Shown here piece after piece: positions 11,481 through 22,984 of a stretch of DNA of 64,000 nucleotides (its first letter is position 1; each line of letters starts with the position of its first letter). A program made the position numbers and the translations under genes. This DNA is from Acanthosepion lycidas (taxonomy: Eukaryota; Mollusca; Cephalopoda; Sepiida; Sepiidae), in contig OZ010580.1 of NCBI GenBank assembly GCA_963932145.1, positions 39,978,524 through 40,042,523 of the forward strand. Direction: 5' to 3'. Under the pieces are notes generated by a model. It saw only the letters and a list, made by a program, of their open reading frames with translations. It was not told the origin of the DNA and searched no databases.

Positions 11481-11603
11481 ATCAGAATTATTAGAGAAAC
11501 GAGTAGGCAAATCTACTATTTGAGTGAGAGACTAAGCTATATAAAAATTGAAAGTCTGAATACCGGTACCATCAGTAACATTAGAATGATTTATCCTCAC
11601 CTC

Positions 11604-11632
11604 ATACACACACAGACACACACACACACACA

Positions 11633-11684
<52 letters not shown>
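11604..11684. repeat. (CA)n then (TA)n microsatellite
   Basis: Interrupted CA units followed by a TA tract. Confidence 0.95.
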
Positions 11685-11688
<4 letters not shown>

Positions 11689-11774
11689 TATGAAAAACTA
11701 GGTAATCCGTATGGGTAAACCTAAGGAGGATAAAATCCAGAGAGCTCAATGTAAATCCAGAGCAAATAATTTAA

Positions 11775-12989
11775 ATAAAAACAGACCACTTTAAGGTTCC
11801 ATGTAATAAATTATTTCACCACAGCCCTTTTAAAGGACTGCGGATCATCAGACTTTACTTCCAAACAAAAAATGAAAAGAAAATTTACACATTTTTGACG
11901 GGCCGTATTAAATTAAATTAACAAAGTGAGGAAGTGAGGGGGGACAGAGAAGACATGAGTGAGTTAGCAGATATTGACACATATAAACGGTTAACTTAAA
12001 GGAAGTTATATATTGATATCGAAGGGGTAGAGAAGAAAAAACCCATATAGAGAAAAAGAGAGAAGGAAGTTATGAGAGAAGGTGTCACTAATTTTCTTTG
12101 AAAAAAAAGGCTAGAAACAGACGCTGTTATTTTGTTTTACTTTGAAAGTATTATTTTGGGGGTTCATAAAGATTATAATGTTTGATATAAATTTGAATGT
12201 CTCTAAACTGTCTACAAATAATTTAATTTGATGTTTGTTAGTGATTTAAATTGTTTTTTTTTAATTTTGGGGATTTTCTATGAAATAGTCGATTAGAAAA
12301 ATATTCATAGAAAGTACATTAAAATAATAAAATTTTATTTTAAAATATAAGTTTACTTCTAGTAATCTTTTTTTTAATCTCTTTAAAATTTTATTATTGA
12401 TTAAGTTGACAACTCTATCTGTTTGAATTTTATTCATGAATTTAACTCGTGACTGTTTCTAGATAGGTAATCTCTTTTATTTAAATTTTAATTAAGTTAA
12501 TATGGGGTAATATTTGAAGGTAATATTAAATATCTTGCTCTGTTATATACTGTATACACACCCATGCAAATATCACATATACACACGTTCCTTTACATGT
12601 TCAATCACTCATACAGGTACCCATGTGCCGATATAAATAGGTAACTTCATGTATTAACATCGACCTAAATATCAACATTTTTTCCAATTTAAATATTTTA
12701 TCATCAATAATGATTATTAAAGGGTAATATATTTCAATTTAAATTAAATTATCAATTTAAAAAATTTTCCTCCATATAATAAAGAATTTTAAACTCACAC
12801 TTCCAATTGGAGAATATTAAATGAGAAAATGAGATAAAACACTAATAACAGGACTATAAGTCCTTCTTTTATAATATTCTATGTATCCATAAATATACAT
12901 CTACACACATATCCGTACACATACACACATACATATACATACATATACATATACATATATTCACATAAAGTGGTCTGTTTTTATTTAGA
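11775..12989. mobile_element. AT-rich block bounded by a 22 bp perfect inverted repeat
   Basis: The left boundary begins TAAATAAAAACAGACC and runs to CACTTTA. Its exact reverse complement closes the block at 12967-12988. The 1.2 kb interior is strongly AT-rich with no open frame over 60 codons. Next to the left repeat (minus strand, about 11815-11862) is CTGATGA, a 9 bp helix and GAAAT, a hammerhead-like arrangement. The bounded structure suggests a non-autonomous element or two inverted retroelement ends; the class is unknown. Confidence 0.5.
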
Positions 12990-13280
12990 CAGAGAGGGGA
13001 GCGAAATGTTGTAGATAACCGGAAGAGTGAGAGTAAGGTAACAGACAAAACGAACGTAGCCAGAAAAAGTCACAGTGAGCGAGCACGTAGACTCAGTAAG
13101 AAGTCATACAGCGATACTTCAATACCAAAGACTGTATAGATATTTTGCTACTAACCCGTATTCCTGGAACTACTAACCTGCATTACCAGTTTGTATTATT
13201 ACGTTAATACATTATTTTCCTATATTCCTTCTTGGCGTTTGTTATTTATTGGTACCGGATTTCGTCCCGGAATCCACAAC
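12990..13280 (+). other. Possible LTR-like fragment
   Basis: Higher-complexity, non-coding sequence ending in 'ggaatccacaac' just before a (TA)n. The style resembles an LTR R/U5 end (compare '..aaggttcaca' ending the LTR at 60.2 kb), but no second LTR, primer site or coding region supports it. Confidence 0.3.
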
Positions 13281-13299
13281 ATATATATATATATATATA

Positions 13300-13377
<78 letters not shown>
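13281..13377. repeat. (TA)n microsatellite
   Basis: TA tract interrupted once by CTTA. Confidence 0.95.
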
Positions 13378-13379
<2 letters not shown>

Positions 13380-13475
13380 ACGGGTGGTGAAAAGGTTCGG
13401 CCCGAGAAAATTCTTCTCAAAATTACAATTACGTTTAGTCAGTATTCAGATGTATCAGAAGTTGGTTATACTTTG

Positions 13476-13479
<4 letters not shown>

Positions 13480-13528
<49 letters not shown>

Positions 13529-13538
13529 GAAGCATGAC

Positions 13539-13596
<58 letters not shown>

Positions 13597-13678
13597 GAAG
13601 CATGACCAACATATATATATATATATATATACGAAGCATGACCAACATATATATATATATATATGTTGGTCATGCTTC

Positions 13679-13726
<48 letters not shown>
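13480..13726. repeat. (TA)n array with a recurring 17 bp motif
   Basis: ACGAAGCATGACCAACA occurs three times directly (13527-13543, 13595-13611, 13631-13647) and once inverted (13664-13680), separated only by TA units. All four copies are identical. Confidence 0.95.
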
Positions 13727-13728
<2 letters not shown>

Positions 13729-13969
13729 AGATGTTTTTATATTGATGCAAAAATTGGGATATAGACACCAATTCAGTCCCAAGATCATGCATATCACTAC
13801 AGTGTATACTATTAAATCATTGTGCTTATACATGTACCTATATATCTCTATAGATACATATTACTTCAAACGTTTTTACAGAATTTGAGATCGACGCCCT
13901 AGAGAGAGAAAAAAAGACGAAAGTAAAGAATGAAAGGTTATAAATTAAAAATAATTTTATAAAAAAATG

Positions 13970-14345
13970 AGATAAGAACACTAAAACTAGAAAGTAAGAA
14001 AGAAAAAAGAACACTAAAAATAGGAAGGAAGGAAGGAAAGGAGGAAAAAGGCAGGAAAGAAGGAAGCAAGAAGAGAGGAAGGAAAGAAAGTAAGTAAGAA
14101 GGAAGGAGCGAAATGAGGAAGGAAGGAAGGAAGGAAAGAAGGAAGGAAAGAAGGAAAAAGGCAGGAAAGAAGGAAGCAAGAAGAGAGGAAGGAAAGAAAG
14201 TAAGAAGGAAGGAAGGAACGAAAGGAGGAAGGAAGGAAAGAAAGTAAGAAGGAACGAACGAACGAAAGGAGGAAGGAAGGAAAGAAAGTAAGAAGGAACG
14301 AACGAACGAAAGGAAGGAAGGAAGGAAGGAAGGAAGGAAGGAAGG
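13970..14345. repeat. GGAA/GAAA polypurine tract
   Basis: Plus-strand purines in variable GGAA, AAAG and AACG units. Internal blocks such as 'aagaaggaagcaagaagaga' repeat at about 120 bp spacing. Ser/Phe/Leu-rich minus-strand frames are artefacts. Confidence 0.9.
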
Positions 14346-14919
14346 AAAAAGAAAAAATAACACTAAAAATAGAAAGAAAACTTTAATAATGTTCAGAATA
14401 ATGGATTTACAGGATGAAGCAAATAAATGATTCTGCTTACCTTGAATGTGTATTTCGAAATCATTTCCCACTGGTCTATCCATTCTTATATTTTTTTTTT
14501 ATCCACTGAGAACGCGGGTCCAGTCGGAAAAATCAAAGCGAGAATAGAAAAATAATTAAAAAAAAAAGTAGTGAAAATCTATCGCAACGTCTATTAAAAT
14601 GATGGATGAAATTCTGAATCCGTCAATGACACTATTGTTGTAGTTGTCACTGATGGATCCACCCCGACAGCGTCGTTATATCGCCATGTATTTATTACGA
14701 TACGTGTATATATTCTTTATCATCACACACCAATCAGTTTGATCAAAATATAATTCTCTCAGACAAGGTATCCACAACGTCAACGATGATCGTTATCGAT
14801 CTAACGGAAAAACGGCAAGCGGATGAATGAGCAACCGTGGTTTTGGTTCGAGCAACAAGCATTTTCTAAGACTTCTTTATCCGCCTTCGTTTTCCTTGTT
14901 TCTTGTTCTTTCCTTTAAC
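14346..14919. other. No gene seen
   Basis: Mixed-complexity sequence between purine- and pyrimidine-rich tracts. A frame from 14827 runs into low complexity and is not supported. Confidence 0.4.
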
Positions 14920-16085
14920 TCTCTCTCTCTCTCTCTCTCTCTATCACACACACACACACACACACACGCACACTATTTCTCTTTTCTCACTTTTACACGC
15001 CTTTACGTTTCATACACATATGTTCGTAGTTATTCTCTTTCTCGCTTAACAATTTTGCTATGTTTATCCAATCTTTATTTCACTTTCACTTTCTTTTTCT
15101 CTTATCTTTTATCTTTAATCTTTAATGCTTTTTTCTTTTTCTTTCCTTTCTTCGTTTTTCTTTCTTTCTTTCTTTCTTTTTTCTTATTTTTATGTTTTAT
15201 TGTTCTTATTCCTGCAATTTCTTTTCATTTATAATCTTTCTTTCTTTCTTTCCCTACTTTTTTCTTTTTCTTTTGATTCCTTCCTTTCTTTCTTCTTTCT
15301 TTCTTTCTTTCTTTTCTTTCCTACTTTCTTTTTCTTTCTTTCTTTTTCTTTCTTTCTTTCTATTGTTTTTATTGTTTAATGTCCTTTCTCATTTTTCATA
15401 CAATTTAATTTATAGCCGTTTTCTTTTTTTTTATTTTGCTCTTTTTAATTTTATTGTACTTTTTTATTTTTCATACAATTCAATTTCTAACCCGACTTTT
15501 TCTCTCACCTTTCTTTCTTTTTCATTTTTTTATTGTTCTGTCTTTCTCATTTCTTCATACATTTTCTTTTTTATGACCCGTTTTTCTTTCATTTCCTTCT
15601 CTCTCTTTCTTTATTTTCTCTTTCTTTCACTTTCTTTCGTTCCATTATTTTCCTTTATTTCTTCCATCTACTTCTCCTTATCTTTTTTTTATACTTTCTA
15701 TCTTTACCGATTTTTTTACTGATTGTAATTTTCGTTCCGTCTTTTAGTATTTTCCACATTTTATTATCTTTTTTCTTTCACTGAATTCCTTCTTTTTCGT
15801 CTTCCACTACTTCTTGCTTTCTGAAGTTATTTCTTTCTTTTTTTAAGCTCGGTTTTTCTTGCACTGTATATATTTTTTATTTTATTTACGGTGGTTTCAT
15901 TTGTTGTTTATTTCATACTTTCCTTCCTTTCTTTCTTTTATTTTCTTTCATTTTGCATTTTCTTTTTCACTTTCTTTTTCTTTTTTCCTTTTTCTTTCTT
16001 TCCTTAGTCTCTTTCTCGTATTTACTTTCTTTTATTTTCTTTCATTACTTTTTCATTCTTTCTTTCTTTCATGCATTATATTTTT
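14920..16085. repeat. Polypyrimidine tract (CT, CA, TTTC units)
   Basis: Over 1.1 kb of CT- and TTTC-rich sequence with a (CT)n/(CA)n head at 14920-14970. It faces the polypurine tract at 14.0-14.3 kb. Phe/Leu/Ser open frames are compositional artefacts. Confidence 0.9.
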
Positions 16086-16439
16086 AGGATAAATGTCAAA
16101 ATCAACCAAAGATCAACAGTATCCCCTTTTTTATCATCCCATCAATTCTCTCTTTCGTATTGTCAATTTCCATGTTTTTCTTCTTCAGACTAGATGATTG
16201 CATTTAATTCAGGACGGGTTTCTCTTTCTTATCTCGATCTTCTCTCTACAATACCTTTCATTTCTTTTCATTTTTCATCGTTAACTATGCTCCTTTCAGA
16301 GTCCTTCTCTCTCTCTCTCTCACACACACACACACTTTCCCTCTCTCACTCTTTTCCCTAACCTACATACACACACATACTTTCATAATGTTCTGTTTTG
16401 GGAATTCAATACTTTCCCACATGAATCCTTTATTTGATC

Positions 16440-16620
16440 TGACGTGCTATACCACTCGGTTACAGAGGAAACTTTGGACTTTGCTAACCAGACGCTTCCT
16501 CTAGAACACAGGTTCGATTCCTGTCGAATGAGACATTTTCTACGAAATTTCTCAGACATTCAGGCCGATAAATGTAATCTGATCGTTTATTTAGTAGTTT
16601 ATGTTGGTCTGAGAAGGTAA
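16440..16620 (+). mobile_element. tRNA-related SINE (family B), copy 2
   Basis: A tRNA-Ser-like stretch (GGACTTTGCTAACC, then a box-B-like ACAGGTTCGATTCCTGT near 16507-16523) is followed by 'acgaaatttct', 'acattcagg' and 'gtttattta'. The tail matches the reversed copy at 6.6 kb. The cloverleaf is not well formed, so it is not called as a tRNA gene. Confidence 0.65.
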
Positions 16621-16639
16621 TTATAGATATTTCTTCTTC

Positions 16640-17130
16640 CAGTCAGAGTTTACAGATTTTAGATTGATTGTTGTAAGCTGATGTTCTTTTCCTTATTTTC
16701 CATGATATTTTGGTGTGGTTTGTTTTTGTCTTTAATCTCCCAGATATGTTTAGAAAGCATTGTGCTATTTGTGTATTTACTATTTGTAAAGGATATTTTT
16801 GTGTGCGTAGTTTCTTTGTTTCCGGGGTCCTTCTGTTACTCTTACGTATTTTTTCTTCGTTATCTACTGATTTTACAATGGCTTGGTACATTACATTGTT
16901 TTGCAAGCAATTGCCGATTATGGGAAATCTGTTCTTTTTTCTGCAGTTACACGTGGGTTTAATTTGTTCAGGTGGCTTGTTGATTGTCTTCCTGTTGTGC
17001 TTTTTTATTATTTGTGTCATGTTTTCGGTGCAACTGTAACTGATTTTTACCGTCTTTTTGTTGAATGTCTTATGGAGAATGCTTGACGCGGGAAAGTGTT
17101 TCTGTATGAGTTTAATGAATATTTTTCCTA
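16640..17130 (-). pseudogene. GIY-YIG retroelement C-terminal relic
   Basis: The minus-strand reading gives 'HFPASSILHKTFNKKTVK', 'ISYSCTENMTQIIKKHN', 'CNCRKKN...GNCLQNNVMYQA', a disrupted central part where the YIG motif should be, then 'KISWKI.KRTSAYNNQSK'. This order of a cysteine-containing linker and GIY-YIG-like domain is that of RT elements of the Penelope/GIY-YIG group in marine invertebrates. The active site is disrupted by a frame change (the YIG position reads 'RKSNRRTPE'). Inactive. Confidence 0.75.
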
Positions 17131-17499
17131 CGTTTGTGGTTTGAATGTGGGTGTGGGTGTGGGTGTGCTTATTGTAATATCAATCATTCCCTTATAAGGA
17201 AACATTCAGTATTCAGTACTACAGTCGGTTGAAACGTATAAAATCAGCAGCCATTGCTACAGTCGGTTGAAACTTATAAAATGTATTAAAGTAATGTTTC
17301 AGCAAATAGCTTTATATAGTTCAGTAACTGTTATCTCCCTTACCGGTAGTGATAGGTGTTTCCTTCCTAACCTTTTGTCTGTAGTAGTATGGGAAGTCAA
17401 CATCTTGATTATGTCATTATTTTCTCTTCAGATTACATATGCTATCCCTTTTAGTTGTTGCTACTTCTGAAAGTCTTCAAGTGATGTGTTTTCTATTTG
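17131..17499. other. No gene seen; short 36 bp tandem
   Basis: 'ctacagtcggttgaaac' plus 'tataaaat' occurs twice, about 36 bp apart (17219-17281). Otherwise unassigned; it may be part of the flanking retroelement relics. Confidence 0.4.
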
Positions 17500-18002
17500 T
17501 TGGTAAAATTATTTGTCGCGTTTCTGCAATGTTAGTTCACGTGATTCGACTGTAGATGCTCTTGTCTTTGACCTACAGTTCTTAGGTTAATGTTTCAGTT
17601 TTGTAGCGTGCTGAACAAACTATCCCGCGCATAGGCTACCTATTCTATACTCAAGTTCCTTATCTCCGATACAAAATTTGTTATAACTGATCCATACACC
17701 GAGATATTTTAAATGTTTAGAGATTATAAATCCTATGTTCTGAATTTCTGCGATGGATCCAGGGAATGCGTCATTATTGCTTTCATCACAATTCCAAATA
17801 ATAGTTTCTCCTTTTGAAAGGTTTATCTTGAGTCCTTTGGGGCATTTAATAGGGAAATACTAACTACGAATACCTATGTCATCAGCTGATCGCTATCAAT
17901 TTCAACTTCTGTAGCACTTTCGATTTTTCAGTGTTATCTTATTGTGGCCTTATGCTCGACCATGTTACGCATAATATTGTAAATAAATGTACAAAGGAAA
18001 CT
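17500..18002 (-). pseudogene. LINE RT C-terminal (thumb) relic
   Basis: Minus-strand pieces 'GLKINLSKGETIIWNCDE' and 'LKYLGVWISYNKFC', then 'IGDKELEYRIGS', match the region after the catalytic box of RTE-like LINEs (K-T-E-x-x-x ... YLGxxI ... EI..RI). Frames are broken. A MITE sits immediately upstream in the minus sense, so insertion or deletion trimmed this copy. Confidence 0.6.
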
Positions 18003-18105
18003 ATTAGGTTGGTGCAAAAATAATGACGTAATAATGTCGTTTTTTGACGTTAAAAATACGTCAAAAAACGACATTATTACGTCATTATTTTTGCAACAAC
18101 CTAAT
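18003..18105. mobile_element. Palindromic mariner MITE, copy 2 (long form)
   Basis: Ends TTAGGTTGGTGCAAAAATAA and its complement (one change, CAACAACC). The whole ~102 bp is a near-perfect hairpin around 'gacgttaaaaatacgtc'. Almost identical to copy 4 at 31.2 kb apart from 3 bases at the loop. Confidence 0.9.
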
Positions 18106-18404
18106 AGAAGAATTCGAAAATTCTCGGATAAAAATAAACAAGATATTTTTTGGTATCATTTATTATATTTGTAGAGAGGCCAAATTAGAAATAAGTAGTT
18201 GTTGAACTAATTGTATTTTACATTACTTGTTACTATTCTCCTTAAAATTTCACAGGCTACCACACTATTACAGGTGAGAATGAACAATGTAAGTCAGTTG
18301 ATCAAAATTTTCATCGAGGTGCCCTTAATGGCTGATTATATCAGGACTTAAATTTATCGCAAAACAGTTTCACTATACGTACATACACATATACAAAATC
18401 TCTC
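18106..18404. other. No feature recognised
   Basis: AT-rich sequence without repeats or open frames worth calling. Confidence 0.4.
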
Positions 18405-18411
18405 GCTCTAG

Positions 18412-18448
<37 letters not shown>

Positions 18449-18726
18449 GAGAGTGAGAGAGAGAGAGAGAGAGAGGGAGAGAAAGGGAGAGAGATGTATA
18501 TTGACCTTATTTGGACACGGTGATTTCATTTCCAATGCCGTTGTATTATCCACACATTCACATTTTGTCTCTTTCTCTCCCTTTCTATACATATATATAT
18601 GTGTGCGCGTGTGCGCGCGTGCGTGTGTGTGTGCGCGCGTCTGTGTGTAACTGCTTATATGCATGTGCTTAGTAAATATAACGGTTTTATATATATTTTG
18701 TAAATATATACTTTATATATCTAACA

Positions 18727-18778
<52 letters not shown>

Positions 18779-18812
18779 TACATACATACGTATATATATG
18801 TGCATGTAACTG

Positions 18813-18847
<35 letters not shown>

Positions 18848-18910
18848 TTAATAAATATATGTACCTGCTTTATAAATATATGCTTTATATATGTTATATA
18901 TATATAGTTA
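18405..18910. repeat. Cluster of TA, GA and TG/CG microsatellites
   Basis: TA tracts at about 18412-18444, 18730-18762 and 18817-18845. A (GA)n lies at 18450-18495, and alternating TG/CG (Z-DNA-prone) at 18600-18648. Confidence 0.9.
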
Positions 18911-19060
18911 AAGATCAAATGCAGGTCAAATATGAATCAGAATCCGACAAGATAAAATAAATATCAAATAGGAGACGTATCTCAATTTAATATGTTTCAC
19001 TTTTGTTAAAGCTTCCTCGGGGATTGAGAGAAAACAGACAAAAACTACAAAATCTCTTTC
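18911..19060 (-). mobile_element. Retroelement terminal fragment
   Basis: On the minus strand 'gaggaagctttaacaaaagt' followed by 'gaaacatatta' resembles the hammerhead-like terminal motif of the 57.7-58.0 kb foldback. No coding remains. Confidence 0.4.
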
Positions 19061-19382
19061 AACTTTGTTTCGGTCAGTTCACATTGTTCCGTCAAGTATC
19101 ACGTGCATTAACACTGTAGATAATTCTATATGTACGTTAGTTTGTGAAGATTCTTGTATGTCTACGCGAGCAACGAATGGTAATGTGTATTCGTAATTGT
19201 GTACGTGTGTTTGTTTCTTGGGAGTTCTAATGTATTCACCATTGGGCACTCAGTCACTTAATTGTAATCTATGGCTAATCTCTTTAAGCATGTATTCTTT
19301 GTATTAGATATAAGTAAGCTTCTTTAAGAATGGATTCAAGGAAAGATGACGCTGTAATCTAATGTTTTAGGCGTGTGTGTTT
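19061..19382. other. No feature recognised
   Basis: Mixed sequence with no open frame of interest. Confidence 0.4.
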
Positions 19383-19416
<34 letters not shown>

Positions 19417-19495
19417 CGATCGATCGATTTAAACAGACTAAGATAGAGCCATTTCAACAGAATAAGATAGATAGATAGATAGATAGATAGATATG
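19383..19495. repeat. (GATA)n, two tracts
   Basis: GATA units at 19386-19417 and about 19467-19491 on either side of a short spacer, with a GATC variation between. Confidence 0.9.
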
Positions 19496-19849
19496 TAGTT
19501 TTCAAGAAAACAGATTTCTTCAAATGCTTACCTGTAATAAAAAATTAATATTTTCTGTGCTTTTATACTAAATTTCAGCCAATACAAGGCTCGAGAAGTA
19601 TTCAAGTTAGAGGGTTATAGTCAATATTGTAATAATGAAGGATATGCGTGATATAAATGGAAGTGGTGCTAGGAAATGAAGATTATGATGATAAGAATGG
19701 ATAGCGACTGACACCATTTTTAATGATTTCACCCCAAGCAAGACAAAAAGCCACTAAGATGCAAGGGTTACTGTGTATGAGATAATATCAGAAAAAGAAA
19801 ACATTATTACGGAGAAAAAAATCAGGAAGAAAACAGAATATAACGATTG

Positions 19850-20340
19850 ACATAGCATTTAAATTTTTGATAAACAAAATTTAGATGCCAGTTCAGGACC
19901 AATAAAATTCCAGGTTCTTCTTTGGATTTTATCAAAAATCTCTAAATACTTAGCGGAAGCAGCGCGCCAGATGTGATAGCAATATTCAATACACGGACGA
20001 ATGTTTGACTTATAAAAGCGTAGGATGGATTTTGGTGGGCAACTTGTCTAGTACGAAACAGTGAACCAACTTTCCTAGCAGTAGATCTAGCAATTGATTC
20101 AATATAATCACTTCACCTTCGTCTCAGTGGAAAATAATAGCCCGAAAGGGAGTCACACGTTCGTTGGTTAGCATCAGCCTTGAAGAGGTCAAGATTGAAG
20201 TGTTCAAGGAAGCAAACACGTGGGAATGTTCCACAAGGTGGTAGTTCTTTAGGAAAACATTCCTGACGGAAACATTTCTCTTGCATTAAGAACACTGGGA
20301 AAACGAGGAGGATTCACCCCCGTAGAAGTACCATGACGGG
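19850..20340 (-). pseudogene. LINE RT C-terminal relic (jockey/CR1 type)
   Basis: The minus strand reads 'DYIESIARSTARKVGSLF', 'NPSYAFISQTFVRV' (normally ...IRPCIEYC), 'LNIAITSGAL', then 'ERNVSVRNVF', 'PRVCFLEHFNLDLFKADAN'. This is the usual C-terminal order of this LINE family. Frameshifts and stops throughout. Confidence 0.7.
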
Positions 20341-20675
20341 TCTTAGCTGTAAAGTTTTGAACTGATGAAACTTAGAATGAGGCTCATTTCAACATTTGTC
20401 ATGGAAATAGCGACTGTATAGCGGCAAGCTTACAATTTTGCATCTATACGAAATACACTATCTATAGTCCCACAAAACTAAGATCTATAGTCTGGCATGA
20501 TGAAGAATTTTATTATATTTATCGGTATTGTGACAAAACTTATTTGTTACAATAGATACTGACTGAGATCGATAAATAGATTATGGGTGAATGAGACGTT
20601 TTAAGATAAACTGAAAATTTCATCAAGGTAAACAAAGAATAAATGGAGAATTTGCGTTAATATATGTATATGTAC

Positions 20676-20677
<2 letters not shown>
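20341..20677. other. No feature recognised
   Basis: Unassigned sequence before a TA tract. Confidence 0.4.

Positions 20678-20747
<70 letters not shown>
20678..20747. repeat. (TA)n microsatellite
   Basis: About 35 TA units. Confidence 0.95.
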
Positions 20748-20749
<2 letters not shown>

Positions 20750-21072
20750 GGGGTGCATGGGTACAGGTATGTACGAAAAGATGGAACCGACCAGAAAAAA
20801 AGATGTGATTAATTTGTGATTAAGAATCGATTACTCGATGTCAAAGCGCCGATTGATCGACTCGTGGATGTCAAGTGTGATAAATAGTTGATTCAAATTG
20901 GTCTACGGTGGTAAGTAACCGTAGATTCATGATAATGAACAGGGAAAAGGAAGAAAAAAAGAAGAAAACAGAATAAATGTAGAGACAGGAGAAATAATAA
21001 AATCAAATTAAGTCGAACTTTTAGCCTGTTCTAGTTTCTCGATTTATTTTGGAATAATAATGTGTACAAATC
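20748..21072. other. No feature recognised
   Basis: A short inverted motif 'gtgattaat/gtgattaag' occurs, but no gene or named repeat. Confidence 0.35.
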
Positions 21073-21074
21073 AG

Positions 21075-21108
<34 letters not shown>

Positions 21109-21118
21109 GATCAAATTG

Positions 21119-21173
<55 letters not shown>

Positions 21174-21228
21174 CAGATAGATAGATAGATAATGAACAGA
21201 TTGAGATAGATAGATAATGAACAGATTG

Positions 21229-21259
<31 letters not shown>

Positions 21260-21269
21260 GAACAGATTG

Positions 21270-21300
<31 letters not shown>

Positions 21301-21376
21301 GAACAGATTGAGATAGATAGATAGATAGATAGATAATGAACAGATTGAGATAGATAGATAGATAATGAACAGATTG

Positions 21377-21407
<31 letters not shown>

Positions 21408-21417
21408 GAACAGATTG

Positions 21418-21468
<51 letters not shown>

Positions 21469-21515
21469 GAACAGATTGAGATAGATAGATAGATAGATAG
21501 ATAATGAACAGATTG

Positions 21516-21550
<35 letters not shown>

Positions 21551-21570
21551 GAACAGATTGAGATAGATAA

Positions 21571-21615
<45 letters not shown>

Positions 21616-21662
21616 GAACAGATTGAGATAGATAGATAGATAGATAGATAATGAACAGATTG

Positions 21663-21693
<31 letters not shown>

Positions 21694-21703
21694 GAACAGA
21701 TTG

Positions 21704-21758
<55 letters not shown>

Positions 21759-21801
21759 GAACAGATTGAGATAGATAGATAGATAGATAATGAACAGATT
21801 G

Positions 21802-21856
<55 letters not shown>

Positions 21857-21866
21857 GAACAGATTG

Positions 21867-21921
<55 letters not shown>

Positions 21922-21931
21922 GAACAGATTG

Positions 21932-22002
<71 letters not shown>

Positions 22003-22018
22003 GAACAGATTGAGATAG
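21073..22018. repeat. GATA minisatellite with ATGAACAGATTGA spacer
   Basis: About 22 blocks of (GATA)n, n roughly 3-13, each followed by ATGAACAGATTGA. The first spacer differs (ATGATCAAATTGA). Long Leu-Ser-Ile-Tyr frames on the minus strand (up to 343 codons) arise only because the unit contains no stop in those frames. Confidence 0.95.
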
Positions 22019-22139
22019 TGAAAAGAAAACAGGACACAGATAAATTATTAGACGTTTATTCTCGTAATCGAACAGTAATGGCCCATTGTTTATCTGAGGC
22101 AATTGCAGAATGTAACGTACTAATGTTGAATGTTTTTAT

Positions 22140-22690
22140 TTCGAGGTTCGTATATCGCCCGGATCATACTCTTCCACAGTCTTTTGAACATGAGTAGTTC
22201 CCTGTTTAAATTTGGGTTTTCGACTCCATCAATTCTACACGTATAACGTCTCAGTTTGAACTCAGAAATTTTATTTACTAGTTATTTTTCTCCTCAATAG
22301 GAATAGATACGTTTCCCTATCGTCCAGTTCATACTCCTCCCCAGTCTTTTGAACAGGCGCCAAACTTTACCCCTAATTATTTAGATTTGAATTAGGTATT
22401 CGCTTCCTTCTAAAGTCTATTTTTACTAAACACTTATAACGTCTCTGTCTGAACTCTGACATTTTATTTAATCATTATTTATTTTCTCCTTAATGGGAGT
22501 AGATAGGTTCGCCTGTAGCTCAGTTCACACTCCCCTCCGGTCTTTTGAACAGGAGTATCGGTTTATCTTTTGTTCCCTGTTTAGGGTCGGGTTTTTTAGA
22601 ATCTTTTATTTCTCTTCTAACCTGAGTAGCTCCTTGCGTCTTAGTGGCATTGTTGCCTTTCTTGGGGCGAATTGATTAAAAACTTAAAGC
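22140..22690 (+). pseudogene. LINE 3' end (jockey/CR1 type)
   Basis: It ends with 'tccttgcgtcttagtggcat', 'ttgcctttcttggggcgaa' and 'ttgattaaaaac', the same 3' terminus as at 37.5 and 27.8 kb. The upstream part holds two or three partial repeats of 'tcacactcc..cagtcttttgaacagg' (22165, 22325, 22525). Coding is not readable. Confidence 0.55.
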
Positions 22691-22847
22691 CAAGAAATAA
22701 GCAGCCAAATGTTTCGATTTCTCTGTGTTTCCCGGTTTTTTTTCTTTTCTTAAGCTCGATTTACTCAATTCTAAACATAACATTATTGTACTCTTCTTAC
22801 CAGTCAATATCCGAGCATAAATAATTCACGTACGCCAATTATTATTA

Positions 22848-22930
22848 TTAGGTTGGTGCAAAAATAATTTCGGTTTGTGACGTTAAAATAAATACGTCAA
22901 AAACCGACATTATTTTTGCACCAACCTAAT
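22848..22930. mobile_element. Palindromic mariner MITE, copy 3
   Basis: TTAGGTTGGTGCAAAAATAA at both ends in inverted orientation, around 'gacgttaaaataaatacgtc'. TA-containing flanks. Confidence 0.9.
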
Positions 22931-22984
22931 ATTAATATTTCAAGAAGTAAAATGACAACAACACCAAATAACCAATACTTGTCT

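Noticed and set aside
13379..13480. 'gggtggtgaaaaggttcgg' as a mariner terminus
   Set aside because: Resembles the 9.08 kb MITE start only over about 8 bases, with no matching inverted end nearby.
13838..14483. Ser/Phe/Leu-rich 181-codon minus frame, and similar at 14.8-16.1 and 50.5-51.1 kb
   Set aside because: Compositional artefact of polypurine/polypyrimidine tracts.
16440..16530. tRNA-Ser gene
   Set aside because: Box B is good, but the acceptor stem does not pair and the anticodon arm is malformed. The downstream tail is shared with another copy, so it is a SINE head.
21071..22102. 343-codon minus-strand open frame of LSIYLS/ICSL repeats
   Set aside because: It is a translation of the GATA minisatellite. 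Frames stay open only because the unit lacks stops; no start context, domain or codon signature.
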